A stretch of DNA of 64,000 nucleotides, taken from the NCBI GenBank assembly GCA_017521325.1, contig JAFXCV010000067.1, positions 30,694 to 94,693 on the forward strand, in the 5' to 3' direction. The DNA comes from Oscillospiraceae bacterium. GTDB lineage: Bacteria; Bacillota; Clostridia; Oscillospirales; Ruminococcaceae. Below, piece by piece: positions 34,803 through 44,087 of this stretch (positions within the stretch are counted from its first letter, which is position 1; each line of letters opens with the position of its first letter). Under the pieces are notes generated by a model. That model saw only the letters and a program-made list of their open reading frames with translations, made no database searches and had not been told where the DNA came from. The position numbers were made by a program, and so were the translations under genes.

Positions 34803-35717
34803 ATGAAAAAAGTAATCGTATCCGTTCTTTCCATTCTGGCAGTATCCGCTGCCTGCGGCGTATCCGCTGCCGCTGCAAACGAGGAGCTGGTCTATGTGAC
34901 CATTGCCGACGCAAACGGCGAACTTGCGCTTGCCGCACAGCCCATGTGGTGCAGTGACGCAGACGGTGACGGCGCACTGACGGTGAATGACGCACTGTAT
35001 CTGGCGCACGAGCAGTTCTATGAGGGCGGTGCAGCGGCAGGTTATGGAACATCCCGCACGGAATTCGGGCTTGGCATCACAAAGCTCTGGGGCGCAGAGC
35101 AGGGCAGCAGCTACGGCTACTGCGTGAACAACAAATCCGCCATGTCGCTGGAGGATCCCGTTTCCCATGCGGCGTTTGTGAATGCCTATGTTTACACCGA
35201 TCTTTCGGGATTTTCCGACACCTACTGCTATTTTGACATAAACGATATCAGCACCTCCGTGGGCGATACATACACCTTTACGCTGACGGCAAACAGCTAT
35301 GACGAAAACTGGAATCCCATCACCGTCCCCGTGGAGGGAGCGACCATCGTCATTGACGGCGAGAAAACCGACTGGAAAACCGACGCACAGGGATCTGTGA
35401 CCGTGACCTTTGAAAAGGGAGGACAGTATGTGATCAGCGCTGTTTCCGACACGCAGATCCTCGTTCCGCCCGTTTGCAGAGCAGACGTTGCTGCACCTGC
35501 AACTACGACCACGGAAGCTGCGACCACCACACAGGCGGCAACAACTACGACTGTAACCACAACAGCCACAACAGCTGCATCCGCCACGACCACGGGTAAG
35601 GGCGGTGCATCAAATGTCCCCTCAACGGGCGATTCCACGGGAATTTTCGCCCTCGCTGCAGCGGCACTGACTTCTCTCGGTGCACTTGCGATCACACGCA
35701 GACGTGATGAAAAGTAA
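34803..35717 (+). CDS. Wall-anchored DUF4430-like surface protein, putative cobalamin binder
   Basis: A 304-residue exported protein. Signal peptide (1-24); a globular domain (about 28-145) that resembles DUF4430, with an EF-hand/dockerin-like loop DADGDGALTVNDALYLA near residue 52 and SSYGYCVNNKSAMSLEDPV; an Ig-like segment (about 150-225, GATIVIDGEK and QGSVTVTFEKGGQYVISA); a Thr/Ala-rich linker; and a sortase-type end VPSTGD, hydrophobic helix, RRRDEK. It is the first gene under the riboswitch, after GAGGAG. A B12-capture role is inferred from domain similarity to the transcobalamin C-terminal domain and from context. Confidence 0.8.
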   Translation: MKKVIVSVLSILAVSAACGVSAAAANEELVYVTIADANGELALAAQPMWCSDADGDGALTVNDALYLAHEQFYEGGAAAGYGTSRTEFGLGITKLWGAEQGSSYGYCVNNKSAMSLEDPVSHAAFVNAYVYTDLSGFSDTYCYFDINDISTSVGDTYTFTLTANSYDENWNPITVPVEGATIVIDGEKTDWKTDAQGSVTVTFEKGGQYVISAVSDTQILVPPVCRADVAAPATTTTEAATTTQAATTTTVTTTATTAASATTTGKGGASNVPSTGDSTGIFALAAAALTSLGALAITRRRDEK

Positions 35718-37215
35718 ATATATTTCCGCACTGCTCTGCATCCTCCTGCTGCTCTGCACAGCCGTTTTGCCTGCTGCGGCATCGGATGCCGCAGCGGAGC
35801 TTCTCAGCGGCATTGCATCGCATCGCATGGCGCAAAGCGGTGCGGATTCCGTGCAGGAATGGATCGACGGGGAGCTGACGGAACATGCAGGAATCACTTC
35901 GGAATGGTACATCCTTGCACTCTCCCAAAGCAGAGAAAATTACGATTTTTCGGGATATTCCTCCGCACTGCGGCGGTATCTTGCGGAAAACAACATAACC
36001 AGTGCCTCCACTCGGCAGAAATACGCCCTGCTGCTCCTTGCCACAGGCTGTGAGGATGGGTATATTTCCGAAACCCTTGCCGATTCCATCGGACAGCAAG
36101 GCCTGATGAGCTGGGTGTTCGGGCTGCATCTTTTGCACAACTCGGATGCCGCCACACCCTTCACACAGGAGCAGGTCATCGGGGAAATCCTCTCGCTGCA
36201 GCTTGCGGATGGGGGCTTTGCGATCACGGGCAACAAAGCAGATGCGGATGTGACTGCCATGACGGTGCAGGCGCTTGCGCCTCATTATTCGCAGTATTCT
36301 GCGGAAATTGACCGTGCCGTTCTCTGTCTGTCAGCACTTCAGAGGGAGGACGGCGGCTATGCAAGCTACGGTGTGTCGAATCCCGAAAGTACCTCGCAGG
36401 TCATCATTGCTCTTTCCGCACTCGGCATCGACTGCATGACGGATGCACGCTTTATTAAAAACGGAAACACGCTGCTCGACGGCGTCACCCCCTATCGCCT
36501 TGCAGACGGCAGCTTCAGTCATACCCTCGGCGGCACGGAAAACCACAATTCCACAGCACAGGCATTTCTTGCGCTTACGGCGTATAAAATGCAGCAAAAT
36601 GGCGATGGTTCGCTGTTTCTCTTTGAAAAGCCGGAAGCTTCCGCAGTAAAGCTTACTCCGAAGGTAGGCATCACCATCGCCATTATCGGCGTCGGTGCGG
36701 TCTGCTGTCTGGTATTGTTCCTTCGAAAAAAACGCAGTATCAAGGGGTTTCTGAACATTCTGCTTCTTACCGCTGCAGGAATTAGCGTTTTGTGGTTTGT
36801 GGATATTCAGAGTGCAGAGGATTACTATCAGAACGTCACACAGCCCCAAAATCCCTGCGGAAGCGTCACCATCAGCATCCGCTGCGATACGGTGGCAGGC
36901 ATGGAGAACGCTCCCGAAAACACCGAAATCCTGCCAAAAACAGAGGTTCCAATTTCAGAGGGTGACACCGTGTTTGATGTGCTGACCCGTGCGACACGCT
37001 CCGAGGGCATCCGCATGGAATACAGCGGAAGTCCCCAAATGGCGTACATTCAGGGTATTGCCGATCTTTACGAATTCGATTGCGGCGATCTGTCGGGCTG
37101 GGTTTACCATGTCAACGGGGAATCCCCCTCGGTCGGCTGCGGGGAATGCGCCGTATCGGACGGCGATTCGATCGAATGGCTCTACTCACTCGACCTTGGA
37201 AATGACGTAAAATAG
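35707..37215 (+). CDS. Membrane-anchored intrinsic factor/transcobalamin-like protein
   Basis: A 502-residue protein. Signal peptide (1-27); an alpha/alpha-toroid of prenyltransferase/squalene-oxidase-type repeats (about 30-310; QLADGGFAITG, QREDGGYASYGVSNPESTSQ, RLADGSFSHTLGGTENHNST); membrane helix 1 (319-340); a short basic turn RKKRSIK; helix 2 (350-368); then a DUF4430 domain (387-500, SEGDTVFDVLTRA, LSGWVYHVNGESPSVGCGE). These are the two domains of animal cobalamin carriers. The helix hairpin would place both outside. It overlaps the previous gene by 11 bases. Cobalamin binding is inferred. Confidence 0.82.
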   Translation: MKSKYISALLCILLLLCTAVLPAAASDAAAELLSGIASHRMAQSGADSVQEWIDGELTEHAGITSEWYILALSQSRENYDFSGYSSALRRYLAENNITSASTRQKYALLLLATGCEDGYISETLADSIGQQGLMSWVFGLHLLHNSDAATPFTQEQVIGEILSLQLADGGFAITGNKADADVTAMTVQALAPHYSQYSAEIDRAVLCLSALQREDGGYASYGVSNPESTSQVIIALSALGIDCMTDARFIKNGNTLLDGVTPYRLADGSFSHTLGGTENHNSTAQAFLALTAYKMQQNGDGSLFLFEKPEASAVKLTPKVGITIAIIGVGAVCCLVLFLRKKRSIKGFLNILLLTAAGISVLWFVDIQSAEDYYQNVTQPQNPCGSVTISIRCDTVAGMENAPENTEILPKTEVPISEGDTVFDVLTRATRSEGIRMEYSGSPQMAYIQGIADLYEFDCGDLSGWVYHVNGESPSVGCGECAVSDGDSIEWLYSLDLGNDVK

Positions 37216-37240
37216 CAAAATTCAGAAAGGAGGACACCCC

Positions 37241-38119
37241 ATGAAGGGCTTTGCACAGCGAAATCCGCTTGCAGTCACGCTGTATTTTCTGGCAGTTTCC
37301 GGCATCGCCATGTTCACGCTTCATCCCGTCATCACACTTCTTTCCCTGTGCGGTGCGCTCCTCCTGTTTCTGGTGCGAAACGGCACAAAAGAGGGGAAAT
37401 CCCACCTGTATTTTCTCGCACTCTTTCTCTTGCTGTCCCTTCTCAATCCCCTCATTTCCCATCGGGGAGAAACGGTGCTGTTCGTACTCAATCACAACCC
37501 CGTCACGCTCGAAGCACTCCTCTACGGTATCTGCGCCGGCGCAAATCTCCTGTCGGTTCTCTACTGGCTGCGCAGCTTTTCGCAGATCATGACAAGCGAC
37601 AAGCTTTTGTATGTATTTGGGAAATTCTCCCCGAAGCTTTCCCTCGTCCTGTCGATGTCCATCCGCTATGTGTCGCTTTTCCGACAGCAGGCGGCGAAGA
37701 TCGCAGGTGCGCAGAAAGCGCTTGGACTCTATCGGGAAAATACGCTCATCGACCGATTTCTGGGTGGGCTTCGGATTTTCTCCGTACTCCTGACATGGGC
37801 GCTCGAAAACGGCATCATCACCGCCGACAGCATGGCGGCAAGGGGCTATGGATGCGGAAAACGTACAAGCTACGCCATTTTCCGTTTTTCTCGTGAGGAT
37901 GCGCTGCTCCTCTCCGTCACGCTCCTGCTCCTGCTGCTGACGTGCGTGGGGATGATAACGGGCGCACTGGATTTTTCTTTCTACCCCGCAGTAAGTGCAG
38001 CACCTTGCAGCGGCATTTCCGTCGGAAGTCTTGTTTCCTACGGGATTTTGGCGTTTCTGCCCGTGATTTTTGAAGCAAAGGAGGCGATTTTGTGGAAATA
38101 CTCTCTGTCGAAAATCTAA
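37241..38119 (+). CDS. ecfT: ECF transporter transmembrane component EcfT (CbiQ family)
   Basis: A 292-residue membrane protein with about five to six helices. The two coupling-helix motifs with Ala-Arg-Gly-type cores are visible: GAQKALGLYREN near residue 160 (degenerate) and SMAARGYGCGK near 203. It joins the S component to the ATPases. AAAGGAGG precedes the ATG; the next gene starts 28 bases before its end. Confidence 0.9.
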   Translation: MKGFAQRNPLAVTLYFLAVSGIAMFTLHPVITLLSLCGALLLFLVRNGTKEGKSHLYFLALFLLLSLLNPLISHRGETVLFVLNHNPVTLEALLYGICAGANLLSVLYWLRSFSQIMTSDKLLYVFGKFSPKLSLVLSMSIRYVSLFRQQAAKIAGAQKALGLYRENTLIDRFLGGLRIFSVLLTWALENGIITADSMAARGYGCGKRTSYAIFRFSREDALLLSVTLLLLLLTCVGMITGALDFSFYPAVSAAPCSGISVGSLVSYGILAFLPVIFEAKEAILWKYSLSKI

Positions 38120-39723
38120 GCTTCCGCTATCCGCAAACGCCGCAGAATACGCTCTCGGAAATTTCCTTTTCCGTGCAGCGTGGCGAGCTGATCGCAATTT
38201 GCGGTGCAACCGGCAGCGGAAAATCCACGCTCCTGCGGATGCTCAAGCCTGCGCTTGTGCCGCTTGGGGAATTGTCGGGGAACGTATCTCTTGCAGGAAC
38301 GCCCCTCCCGTCGCTTTCTCCAAGGGATGCCGCTGCAAAAATCGGCTATGTCATGCAAAGACCCGAACAGCAGATCGTGACGGACAAGGTCTGGCACGAG
38401 CTTGCCTTCGGTCTTGAAAATCTTGGACTTTCGCAGTCCGTCATCGCACGCAGAACTGCGGAAATTGCAAGCTATTTCGGCATCGAGCATTGGTTTGACA
38501 AAGACACGGCATCCCTTTCCGGCGGACAGAAGCAGCTTCTGAATCTTGCCGCCGTGATGGTCATGCAGCCCGAAATTCTCATTCTCGATGAGCCGACCGC
38601 ACAGCTTGACCCGATCGCCGCATCGGAATTCCTCACAACGCTCAAAAAGCTCAACGAGGATTTCTCCCTGACCATTCTCATTGCCGAGCATCGTCTGGAG
38701 GAGCTTGTGCCCATGTGCGACCGCCTGATGGTTCTGGAACACGGAAAAGCCCTGTATTTCGACGATCCACGCACAGTGATTCCGCAATTGCAGGACAAGC
38801 CCGAGATCCTCTGTGCCATGCCTGCCGCCGCAAGGCTCTGTGCGGCACTTGGCGGTGCTGCAAAATTCCCCCTCACCGTGCGTGAGGGACGGGCGTATCT
38901 CGAACAGCACTGCAAAAATGTCCAAAAGCAGCCGCAAATCCCCGACAAACCGCCCACGACCGAGCCTGCACTGGAATTTCGGGAGGTCTGTTTCCGCTAT
39001 GAGCGTGAGCTTCCCGATGTGCTGCAAAGCCTCAATCTGACGGTGCACCGGCAGGAAATCTTCTGCATGCTTGGCGGCAACGGTTCGGGAAAGACAACGG
39101 CACTCCAAGCCGGTGCAGGACTGCTGCGTGTGCGCAGCGGCAGCATCCGAATTTTTGGAAAACGCCTAAAGGACTACAAAAATCAGTCCCTCTATCGGGA
39201 ATGCCTTGCGCTCCTGCCGCAGGATGTGCAGACGGTGTTTCTGAAAAACACCGTCCGTGAAGAGCTTGCCGAGTGCGGAGAAATCCCCGAAACGCTTCCC
39301 TTTGACATCCGCAGCCTTTACGACAAGCACCCCTACGACCTTTCGGGCGGAGAGCAGCAGCTTGCGGCGCTTGCAAAGGTCCTTGCGCAGAAACCGCAGC
39401 TTCTCTTGCTTGATGAGCCGACAAAGGGGCTGGATGCCCATGCAAAATCCCGATTCATCGGAATTGTAAAGCAGCTCAGGGCGCAGGGCATGACCATTGT
39501 GATCGTCACGCATGATGTGGAGCTTGCGGCGCTCTGTGCGGATCGCTGCGCATTGTTTTTCCGTGGAAGCGTCGTTTCTGTGGATACGCCGCAGAAATTC
39601 TTCGCCGAAAACAGTTACTACACAACGGCGGTCAGCCGCATGACACGAGGGCTTTTTGAAAATGCCGTGACAGTCGAGGATGCCGTCCGTCTGTGCAGGC
39701 AAGGGGGGCAGGATGATGCATAA
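38092..39723 (+). CDS. ecfA: Fused ECF transporter ATPase EcfA-EcfA'
   Basis: A 543-residue tandem ABC ATPase replacing the usual two separate subunits. First half: Walker A GATGSGKST near residue 39, signature LSGGQKQ, Walker B LILDEPTAQLD. Second half: Walker A GGNGSGKTT near 326, signature LSGGEQQL, Walker B LLLDEPTKGLD. Both sites look intact. The start is GTG at 38092 after AAAGGAGG, inside the ecfT end. The fusion fixes a 1:1 heterodimer for the importer encoded here. Confidence 0.93.
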   Translation: MEILSVENLSFRYPQTPQNTLSEISFSVQRGELIAICGATGSGKSTLLRMLKPALVPLGELSGNVSLAGTPLPSLSPRDAAAKIGYVMQRPEQQIVTDKVWHELAFGLENLGLSQSVIARRTAEIASYFGIEHWFDKDTASLSGGQKQLLNLAAVMVMQPEILILDEPTAQLDPIAASEFLTTLKKLNEDFSLTILIAEHRLEELVPMCDRLMVLEHGKALYFDDPRTVIPQLQDKPEILCAMPAAARLCAALGGAAKFPLTVREGRAYLEQHCKNVQKQPQIPDKPPTTEPALEFREVCFRYERELPDVLQSLNLTVHRQEIFCMLGGNGSGKTTALQAGAGLLRVRSGSIRIFGKRLKDYKNQSLYRECLALLPQDVQTVFLKNTVREELAECGEIPETLPFDIRSLYDKHPYDLSGGEQQLAALAKVLAQKPQLLLLDEPTKGLDAHAKSRFIGIVKQLRAQGMTIVIVTHDVELAALCADRCALFFRGSVVSVDTPQKFFAENSYYTTAVSRMTRGLFENAVTVEDAVRLCRQGGQDDA

Positions 39724-40390
39724 ATCTCTGCAAAGCCTTCTGAAATGGCTCATCCCCTTTGTGCTGATGCCATCACTTGTGGTACTCAGCAGTTTTGTAT
39801 TCCGTCAGAAATTTCATCTGTTTATCTCCTTTGCCGCCGCCGCACTTGCGGTGCTGCTGTTTCTGACGGGATTTGAGCGTAAAAACGTCGGAACAAGGCG
39901 GCTTGTGATTGTTTCCGTCATGACGGCGCTGTGCATCGCAGGACGTTTTATTCCTTTTTTCAAGCCCGTAACTGCCATTACCGTCATTGCGGCGGTGTAC
40001 CTCGGCAGGGAATCGGGATTTCTGGTGGGGGCAATGGCGGCGCTCCTGTCGAATTTCTATTTCGGACAGGGCCCGTGGACAGCATTCCAGATGCTCTCGT
40101 GGGGGCTGATCGGCTGGTTTGCAGGAGCTCTTGCGCAGCCGCTGCAGAAAAGCCGTGCATTCCTGCTTCTTTACGGCGTCCTTTCGGGAATTTTCTACTC
40201 CCTCCTCATGGACGTCTGGACGGTGCTGAGTCTGAACGGAAGCTTCACATTCCCCCACTATCTTGCCGCAGTTGCAACTTCTATGCCGCATATGGTTTTG
40301 TATGCAGCGGCGAATTTCCTGTTCCTCTGGTTTTTAGCAAAGCCATTCGGCGATAAACTCGGACGCATACGGATCAAATATGGGTTATAG
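39713..40390 (+). CDS. ECF transporter S component, probably for cobalamin
   Basis: A 225-residue protein with about six membrane helices. The core RFIPFFKPVTAITVIAAVY, LGRESGFLVGAMAALLSNFY and GQGPWTAFQMLSWGLIG is typical of the ECF substrate-binding family that includes predicted cobalamin/corrinoid members. Tandem ATG codons at 39713 and 39716 follow AAGGGGGG and overlap the ATPase gene by 11 bases. Substrate is assigned from the upstream riboswitch and surface proteins, not from a diagnostic residue. Confidence 0.82.
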   Translation: MMHKSLQSLLKWLIPFVLMPSLVVLSSFVFRQKFHLFISFAAAALAVLLFLTGFERKNVGTRRLVIVSVMTALCIAGRFIPFFKPVTAITVIAAVYLGRESGFLVGAMAALLSNFYFGQGPWTAFQMLSWGLIGWFAGALAQPLQKSRAFLLLYGVLSGIFYSLLMDVWTVLSLNGSFTFPHYLAAVATSMPHMVLYAAANFLFLWFLAKPFGDKLGRIRIKYGL

Positions 40391-40631
40391 GGGCGGCGGC
40401 ACAGACCATCGCCCTTCTCATCTGCAGGGATTGCTGCCCCTATTTATCACTAAAAAGCGCTCCGCAGGAGGGCGGGGCAGGGTGCGGCAGCACCCTACTT
40501 CTTTCCCCCTCCCCTCTGGGGAGGGGGGGAGGGGGGTGGGGTAAGGGAAAGCACCGTCCCAAAGCCCGCCTCCCCCCATGTATCAAATTCTTCCCATTTT
40601 TCGCTAAATCACCTAAAAAAACGGATTTTGC
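40391..40631. repeat. GC-rich dispersed repeat and spacer after the ECF operon
   Basis: Gene-free. It includes a hairpin AGGGTGC/GCACCCT at 40479-40496 that may end the ECF transcript, and a C/G-rich block at about 40447-40545. Read on the minus strand, this block aligns along some 85 bases with 55290-55385 (shared words CTCCCC, GAGGGGAGG, GTAGGG/ATAGGGG hairpin, CTCCTGCGG). Confidence 0.65.
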
Positions 40632-40661
40632 TTGACAACATACTGCAATATGGTGTATAAT
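40632..40661 (+). promoter_or_regulatory. Promoter of the FAD oxidoreductase gene
   Basis: TTGACA (40632-40637), 18-base spacer, TATAAT (40656-40661); 62 bases before the ATG. Confidence 0.85.
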
Positions 40662-40722
40662 AAAATGTGTATGTTTTTTGACACAGCGTATTGTTTATTT
40701 CGGAAAGAAAGAGGAACCACAT

Positions 40723-42297
40723 ATGAAAAATATCGTGATTATCGGCGCAGGTCCTGCAGGTCTGACCGCAGGCTATGAGCTGCTGAAAAAAGCACCGAAT
40801 GACTATCAGGTGACTATTTATGAGGAAAGCGACGCCATCGGCGGTATTTCCAAAACTGTCAAGCACAACGGTAACCGCATGGACATCGGCGGTCACAGAT
40901 TCTTCTCCAAGGACAAGGCTGTCATGCAGTGGTGGCAGGACATGATGCCCCGTCAGGGCAAGCCCTCCTTCGATGACATCAAGCTGAAAAGAGAGAAGAA
41001 GCTCGCCGAGGGCGGTCCCGATCCCGAACAGACCGACAGAGTCATGCTCGTGAGAAACCGTGTATCGAGAATCTACTACAAGCACAAGTTCTTCGACTAC
41101 CCCGTATCCCTCAAGTGGGAAACCATCAAGAATATGGGCTTCGGCACCACGATGGTCGCAGGCTTCAGCTACATGAAGGGTACCATTGCCAAGAAGCCGG
41201 AGGATTCTCTGGAGAACTTCTACATCAACCGTTTCGGCAGAAAGCTCTATTCCATGTTCTTTGAGGGCTACACCGAAAAGCTCTGGGGCAGACATCCCCG
41301 TGAGATCTCCGCAGACTGGGGTTCCCAGCGTGTCAAGGGTCTGTCCATCATGGCAGTCATCAAGGACATGTTCAGCAAGATCGGCGGCAAGAAGGACACA
41401 AAGAAGGTTGAAACTTCCCTGATCGAGGAATTCTACTACCCGAAGTTCGGTCCCGGTCAGCTCTGGGAAACCACCGCTAAGGAATTTGAAGCACTCGGCG
41501 GCAAGATTGTGATGAACGCAAAGGTCACACGCATCAACACCGACGGCACGGGAAAAATCGAAAGCATCGTCTGCGAGAAGGACGGCGGAGAATCCACCAT
41601 TTTCGGCGATATCTTCATTTCCTCCATGCCCGTCAAGGATCTGGTTGCAGGCATGAACGACGTTCCCGAAAAGGAAGCGGCAATTGCGGCAGGACTTCCC
41701 TACCGTGACTTCGTCACCGTAGGTCTGCTGCTCGAAAAGCTGGAACTCAAGAACGAAACTCCCATTCCGACGCTCGGCAACATCGTTCCCGACTGCTGGA
41801 TCTATGTGCAGGATGTGGGCGTCAAGCTCGGCAGAATCCAGATCTTCAACAACTGGTCACCCTACATGGTGCAGGATCCCGAACACAATGTCTGGATCGG
41901 TCTGGAATATTTCTGCGCTGAGGGCGACGATTTCTGGAACATGACGGACGAGGAGTGCATTGCATTTGCCATCAAGGAACTCAAGAGCATGGGCGTCATT
42001 GAGCAGGATGCGGTGATCAGGGATTCCCACCGTGAGCGCATCAAGAAGGCGTATCCCGCTTATTTCGATACCTATTCCGAGATCGACACGCTGATTGCAT
42101 ATCTCAATAAGTTTGAGAATCTTTACTGCGTCGGCAGAAATGGTCAGCACCGCTACAACAACATGGACCACTCCATGGCAACCTCCTTTGAAGCAGTTAA
42201 GAATATCCTTTCCGGCGAAACGGACAAGAAGAACATCTGGAACGTCAACACCGAGAAGGAATACCATGAAACCGCCAAGGAAGAGGGGGACAAGTAA
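40723..42297 (+). CDS. FAD-dependent oxidoreductase, UDP-galactopyranose mutase-like
   Basis: A 524-residue flavoprotein. The dinucleotide motif [17 protein letters not shown] lies at residues 5-21, followed by [20 protein letters not shown] and a C-terminal FAD segment [19 protein letters not shown]. The family is related to UDP-galactopyranose mutase and protoporphyrinogen oxidase and is common in surface-glycan loci. The exact reaction is unknown. The ATG at 40723 follows AAAGAGGA. Its stop overlaps the next start (TAATG), so it works with the membrane protein that follows. Confidence 0.85.
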   Translation: MKNIVIIGAGPAGLTAGYELLKKAPNDYQVTIYEESDAIGGISKTVKHNGNRMDIGGHRFFSKDKAVMQWWQDMMPRQGKPSFDDIKLKREKKLAEGGPDPEQTDRVMLVRNRVSRIYYKHKFFDYPVSLKWETIKNMGFGTTMVAGFSYMKGTIAKKPEDSLENFYINRFGRKLYSMFFEGYTEKLWGRHPREISADWGSQRVKGLSIMAVIKDMFSKIGGKKDTKKVETSLIEEFYYPKFGPGQLWETTAKEFEALGGKIVMNAKVTRINTDGTGKIESIVCEKDGGESTIFGDIFISSMPVKDLVAGMNDVPEKEAAIAAGLPYRDFVTVGLLLEKLELKNETPIPTLGNIVPDCWIYVQDVGVKLGRIQIFNNWSPYMVQDPEHNVWIGLEYFCAEGDDFWNMTDEECIAFAIKELKSMGVIEQDAVIRDSHRERIKKAYPAYFDTYSEIDTLIAYLNKFENLYCVGRNGQHRYNNMDHSMATSFEAVKNILSGETDKKNIWNVNTEKEYHETAKEEGDK

Positions 42298-44039
42298 TGG
42301 AGAAAAAGAAGGAAACAACGGCAGTTTCCGAAAAGCTGACAGAGGAGCCGGAGCAGGTGCAGGATAAAACGGATGAGGAAGAATTTCCCGAATTCAGTTT
42401 CCGTGATGCAATGGCTGCTATCGGAACATTCCTTGACCGCTTCAGCTGGGTGTTCCTGCTGCTGGGCAGTGTGCTGCTCATCGGCTACTATGTGCTGCTG
42501 CCGTCAAGAACGGTCTACCATTCGGATACGACCGACACCCTGATGTGGGCGATTGCCTCCTACGAGGGCAAGAGCCTGTTTAATCCCGACTTCAACTATG
42601 CCTGCCTGCTGCCGTTCGGCACGAGTCTGATTATGACTGCGCTCATTCCTTTGTTCGGCGTGAGCATGACAACGCATGTGCTTGGCATGCTCGGTTTCTT
42701 CCTGCTGTTCACGGGCGCACTGATCTGGATGTGCCGTTCGATGGACTGGTCATGGAAGTGGACATCCGTGATGACCTTCGCAGTGCTGATGCTTCTTTCG
42801 GGAAGTGAGAAGCTGCGTGAGATCTTCTGGGGACACACCATCTACTACAGTCTGGGCGTATTCTTCATCTTTGCAGGACTTGCGATGCTTTTCCGCTATA
42901 TGGACGCATCCGCTGCACTGCAGGGAAATTCCGATTCCGCTGCTGCGAAGAAAAGCGGCAAAAAAGCACTGATCTATTTCATCATGCTTGCAGTGTGGTT
43001 CATCCTCACCGGCATGAACCAGACCATTTCCATCACGATTTTCTCCCTGCCCGTTCTCGCAGCGATCTTCTGCGAACGCTGGCTGGATACAAGCGACAAG
43101 CTCTTCTGCGGCAAGAACCGCCGCACACTGCTGCTGTTTGTGATACTTGCGGTCTGCATGGCGATCGGCTATGTGATCACTTCCATCGCCGCAGGCGACA
43201 TCGGTGCAGGCTACCAGAGTGCATATTCCACCTATTCCAACATGGACGGATGGATGGACAATCTCCTGAAATTCCCCAACCAGTGGCTGGGACTCATGGG
43301 TGTGAGCATCAAGGACGGCGAGCCGCTGTTCAGCGGAAGCAGCATTCAGAATCTGATTCTGCTGATTGCCCATGTGGTTATTCTGGTGCTGCCGCTGCTG
43401 GCGCTGATCTTCTACAAGAAGATCGAGGACGCAAAATTCCGCATCCTCATTCTGACGCACTGGTTTGTCACGCTTCTCATCATGCTCGGCTACATCTGCG
43501 GCAAGCTTTCCAGTGCAAACTGGCGTCTGACGCCCATTGCTGCAACGGCAATTGTGGTTTCCGTGGCGTTCCTGCGCTGGTCGATCTCGAAGATTTCGCT
43601 GCAGCGAATGATTCCGCTGATGATGGTTCCTGTATTTATGGCGTGCCTGATCAATGCGGCAGTCATTCTCAAGATGAAGCCCTACGGCTACAAGGATGCC
43701 GTGCTCTATAAGCTTGCAGATGCACTGGAAATGAACGGTCTGGACTACGGCTATGCAACCTTCTGGCGTGCAAATTCCATCACGGTCATTTCCGATTCCA
43801 AGGTGGAGTGCCGTGACGTGAACATCAGCGACACGGGCATTACTCCCAGAAAATACCAGAACCTGAATTCGTGGTACAAGGATCAGCCCGATCAGGAAAA
43901 ATACTTCCTGCTGATGACGATGACCGAGAAGCAGATTCTCGAAGATTCCGGAAGCGAAGTTCTCAGCATGCCTCACGAGGAAATTTTTGCCGAGGGCTAT
44001 GCGATCTGGGTGTTTGAAGAAAATATTTTTGAGGAATAA
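42297..44039 (+). CDS. Multispanning GT-C-like membrane protein
   Basis: A 580-residue protein: a charged cytoplasmic N-terminus of about 48 residues, then some ten to eleven helices to residue 465, and a soluble extracytoplasmic end of about 115 residues. A short acidic pair in the first loop (YHSDTTDTLMWAI) resembles the first-loop acidic motif of GT-C glycosyltransferases that use lipid-linked sugars. No family is firmly recognised. It is coupled to the oxidoreductase by a one-base overlap and is probably an envelope glycan enzyme. Confidence 0.7.
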   Translation: MEKKKETTAVSEKLTEEPEQVQDKTDEEEFPEFSFRDAMAAIGTFLDRFSWVFLLLGSVLLIGYYVLLPSRTVYHSDTTDTLMWAIASYEGKSLFNPDFNYACLLPFGTSLIMTALIPLFGVSMTTHVLGMLGFFLLFTGALIWMCRSMDWSWKWTSVMTFAVLMLLSGSEKLREIFWGHTIYYSLGVFFIFAGLAMLFRYMDASAALQGNSDSAAAKKSGKKALIYFIMLAVWFILTGMNQTISITIFSLPVLAAIFCERWLDTSDKLFCGKNRRTLLLFVILAVCMAIGYVITSIAAGDIGAGYQSAYSTYSNMDGWMDNLLKFPNQWLGLMGVSIKDGEPLFSGSSIQNLILLIAHVVILVLPLLALIFYKKIEDAKFRILILTHWFVTLLIMLGYICGKLSSANWRLTPIAATAIVVSVAFLRWSISKISLQRMIPLMMVPVFMACLINAAVILKMKPYGYKDAVLYKLADALEMNGLDYGYATFWRANSITVISDSKVECRDVNISDTGITPRKYQNLNSWYKDQPDQEKYFLLMTMTEKQILEDSGSEVLSMPHEEIFAEGYAIWVFEENIFEE

Positions 44040-44045
44040 AAAATC

Positions 44046-44085
44046 AGCGTGCATGCCCCCCAAAAAAGGCATGCACGCTTTCTCT
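44046..44085. terminator. Bidirectional terminator
   Basis: A 12-base stem AGCGTGCATGCC (44046-44057) pairs with 44068-44079, then TTCTCTTTTT. It separates the converging GT-C-like and DHHW genes. Confidence 0.85.
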
Positions 44086-44087
44086 TT

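Noticed and set aside
37112..38209. 365-codon minus-strand ORF over ecfT
   Set aside because: Antisense to a clear EcfT with overlapping operon neighbours; composition is shadow-like.
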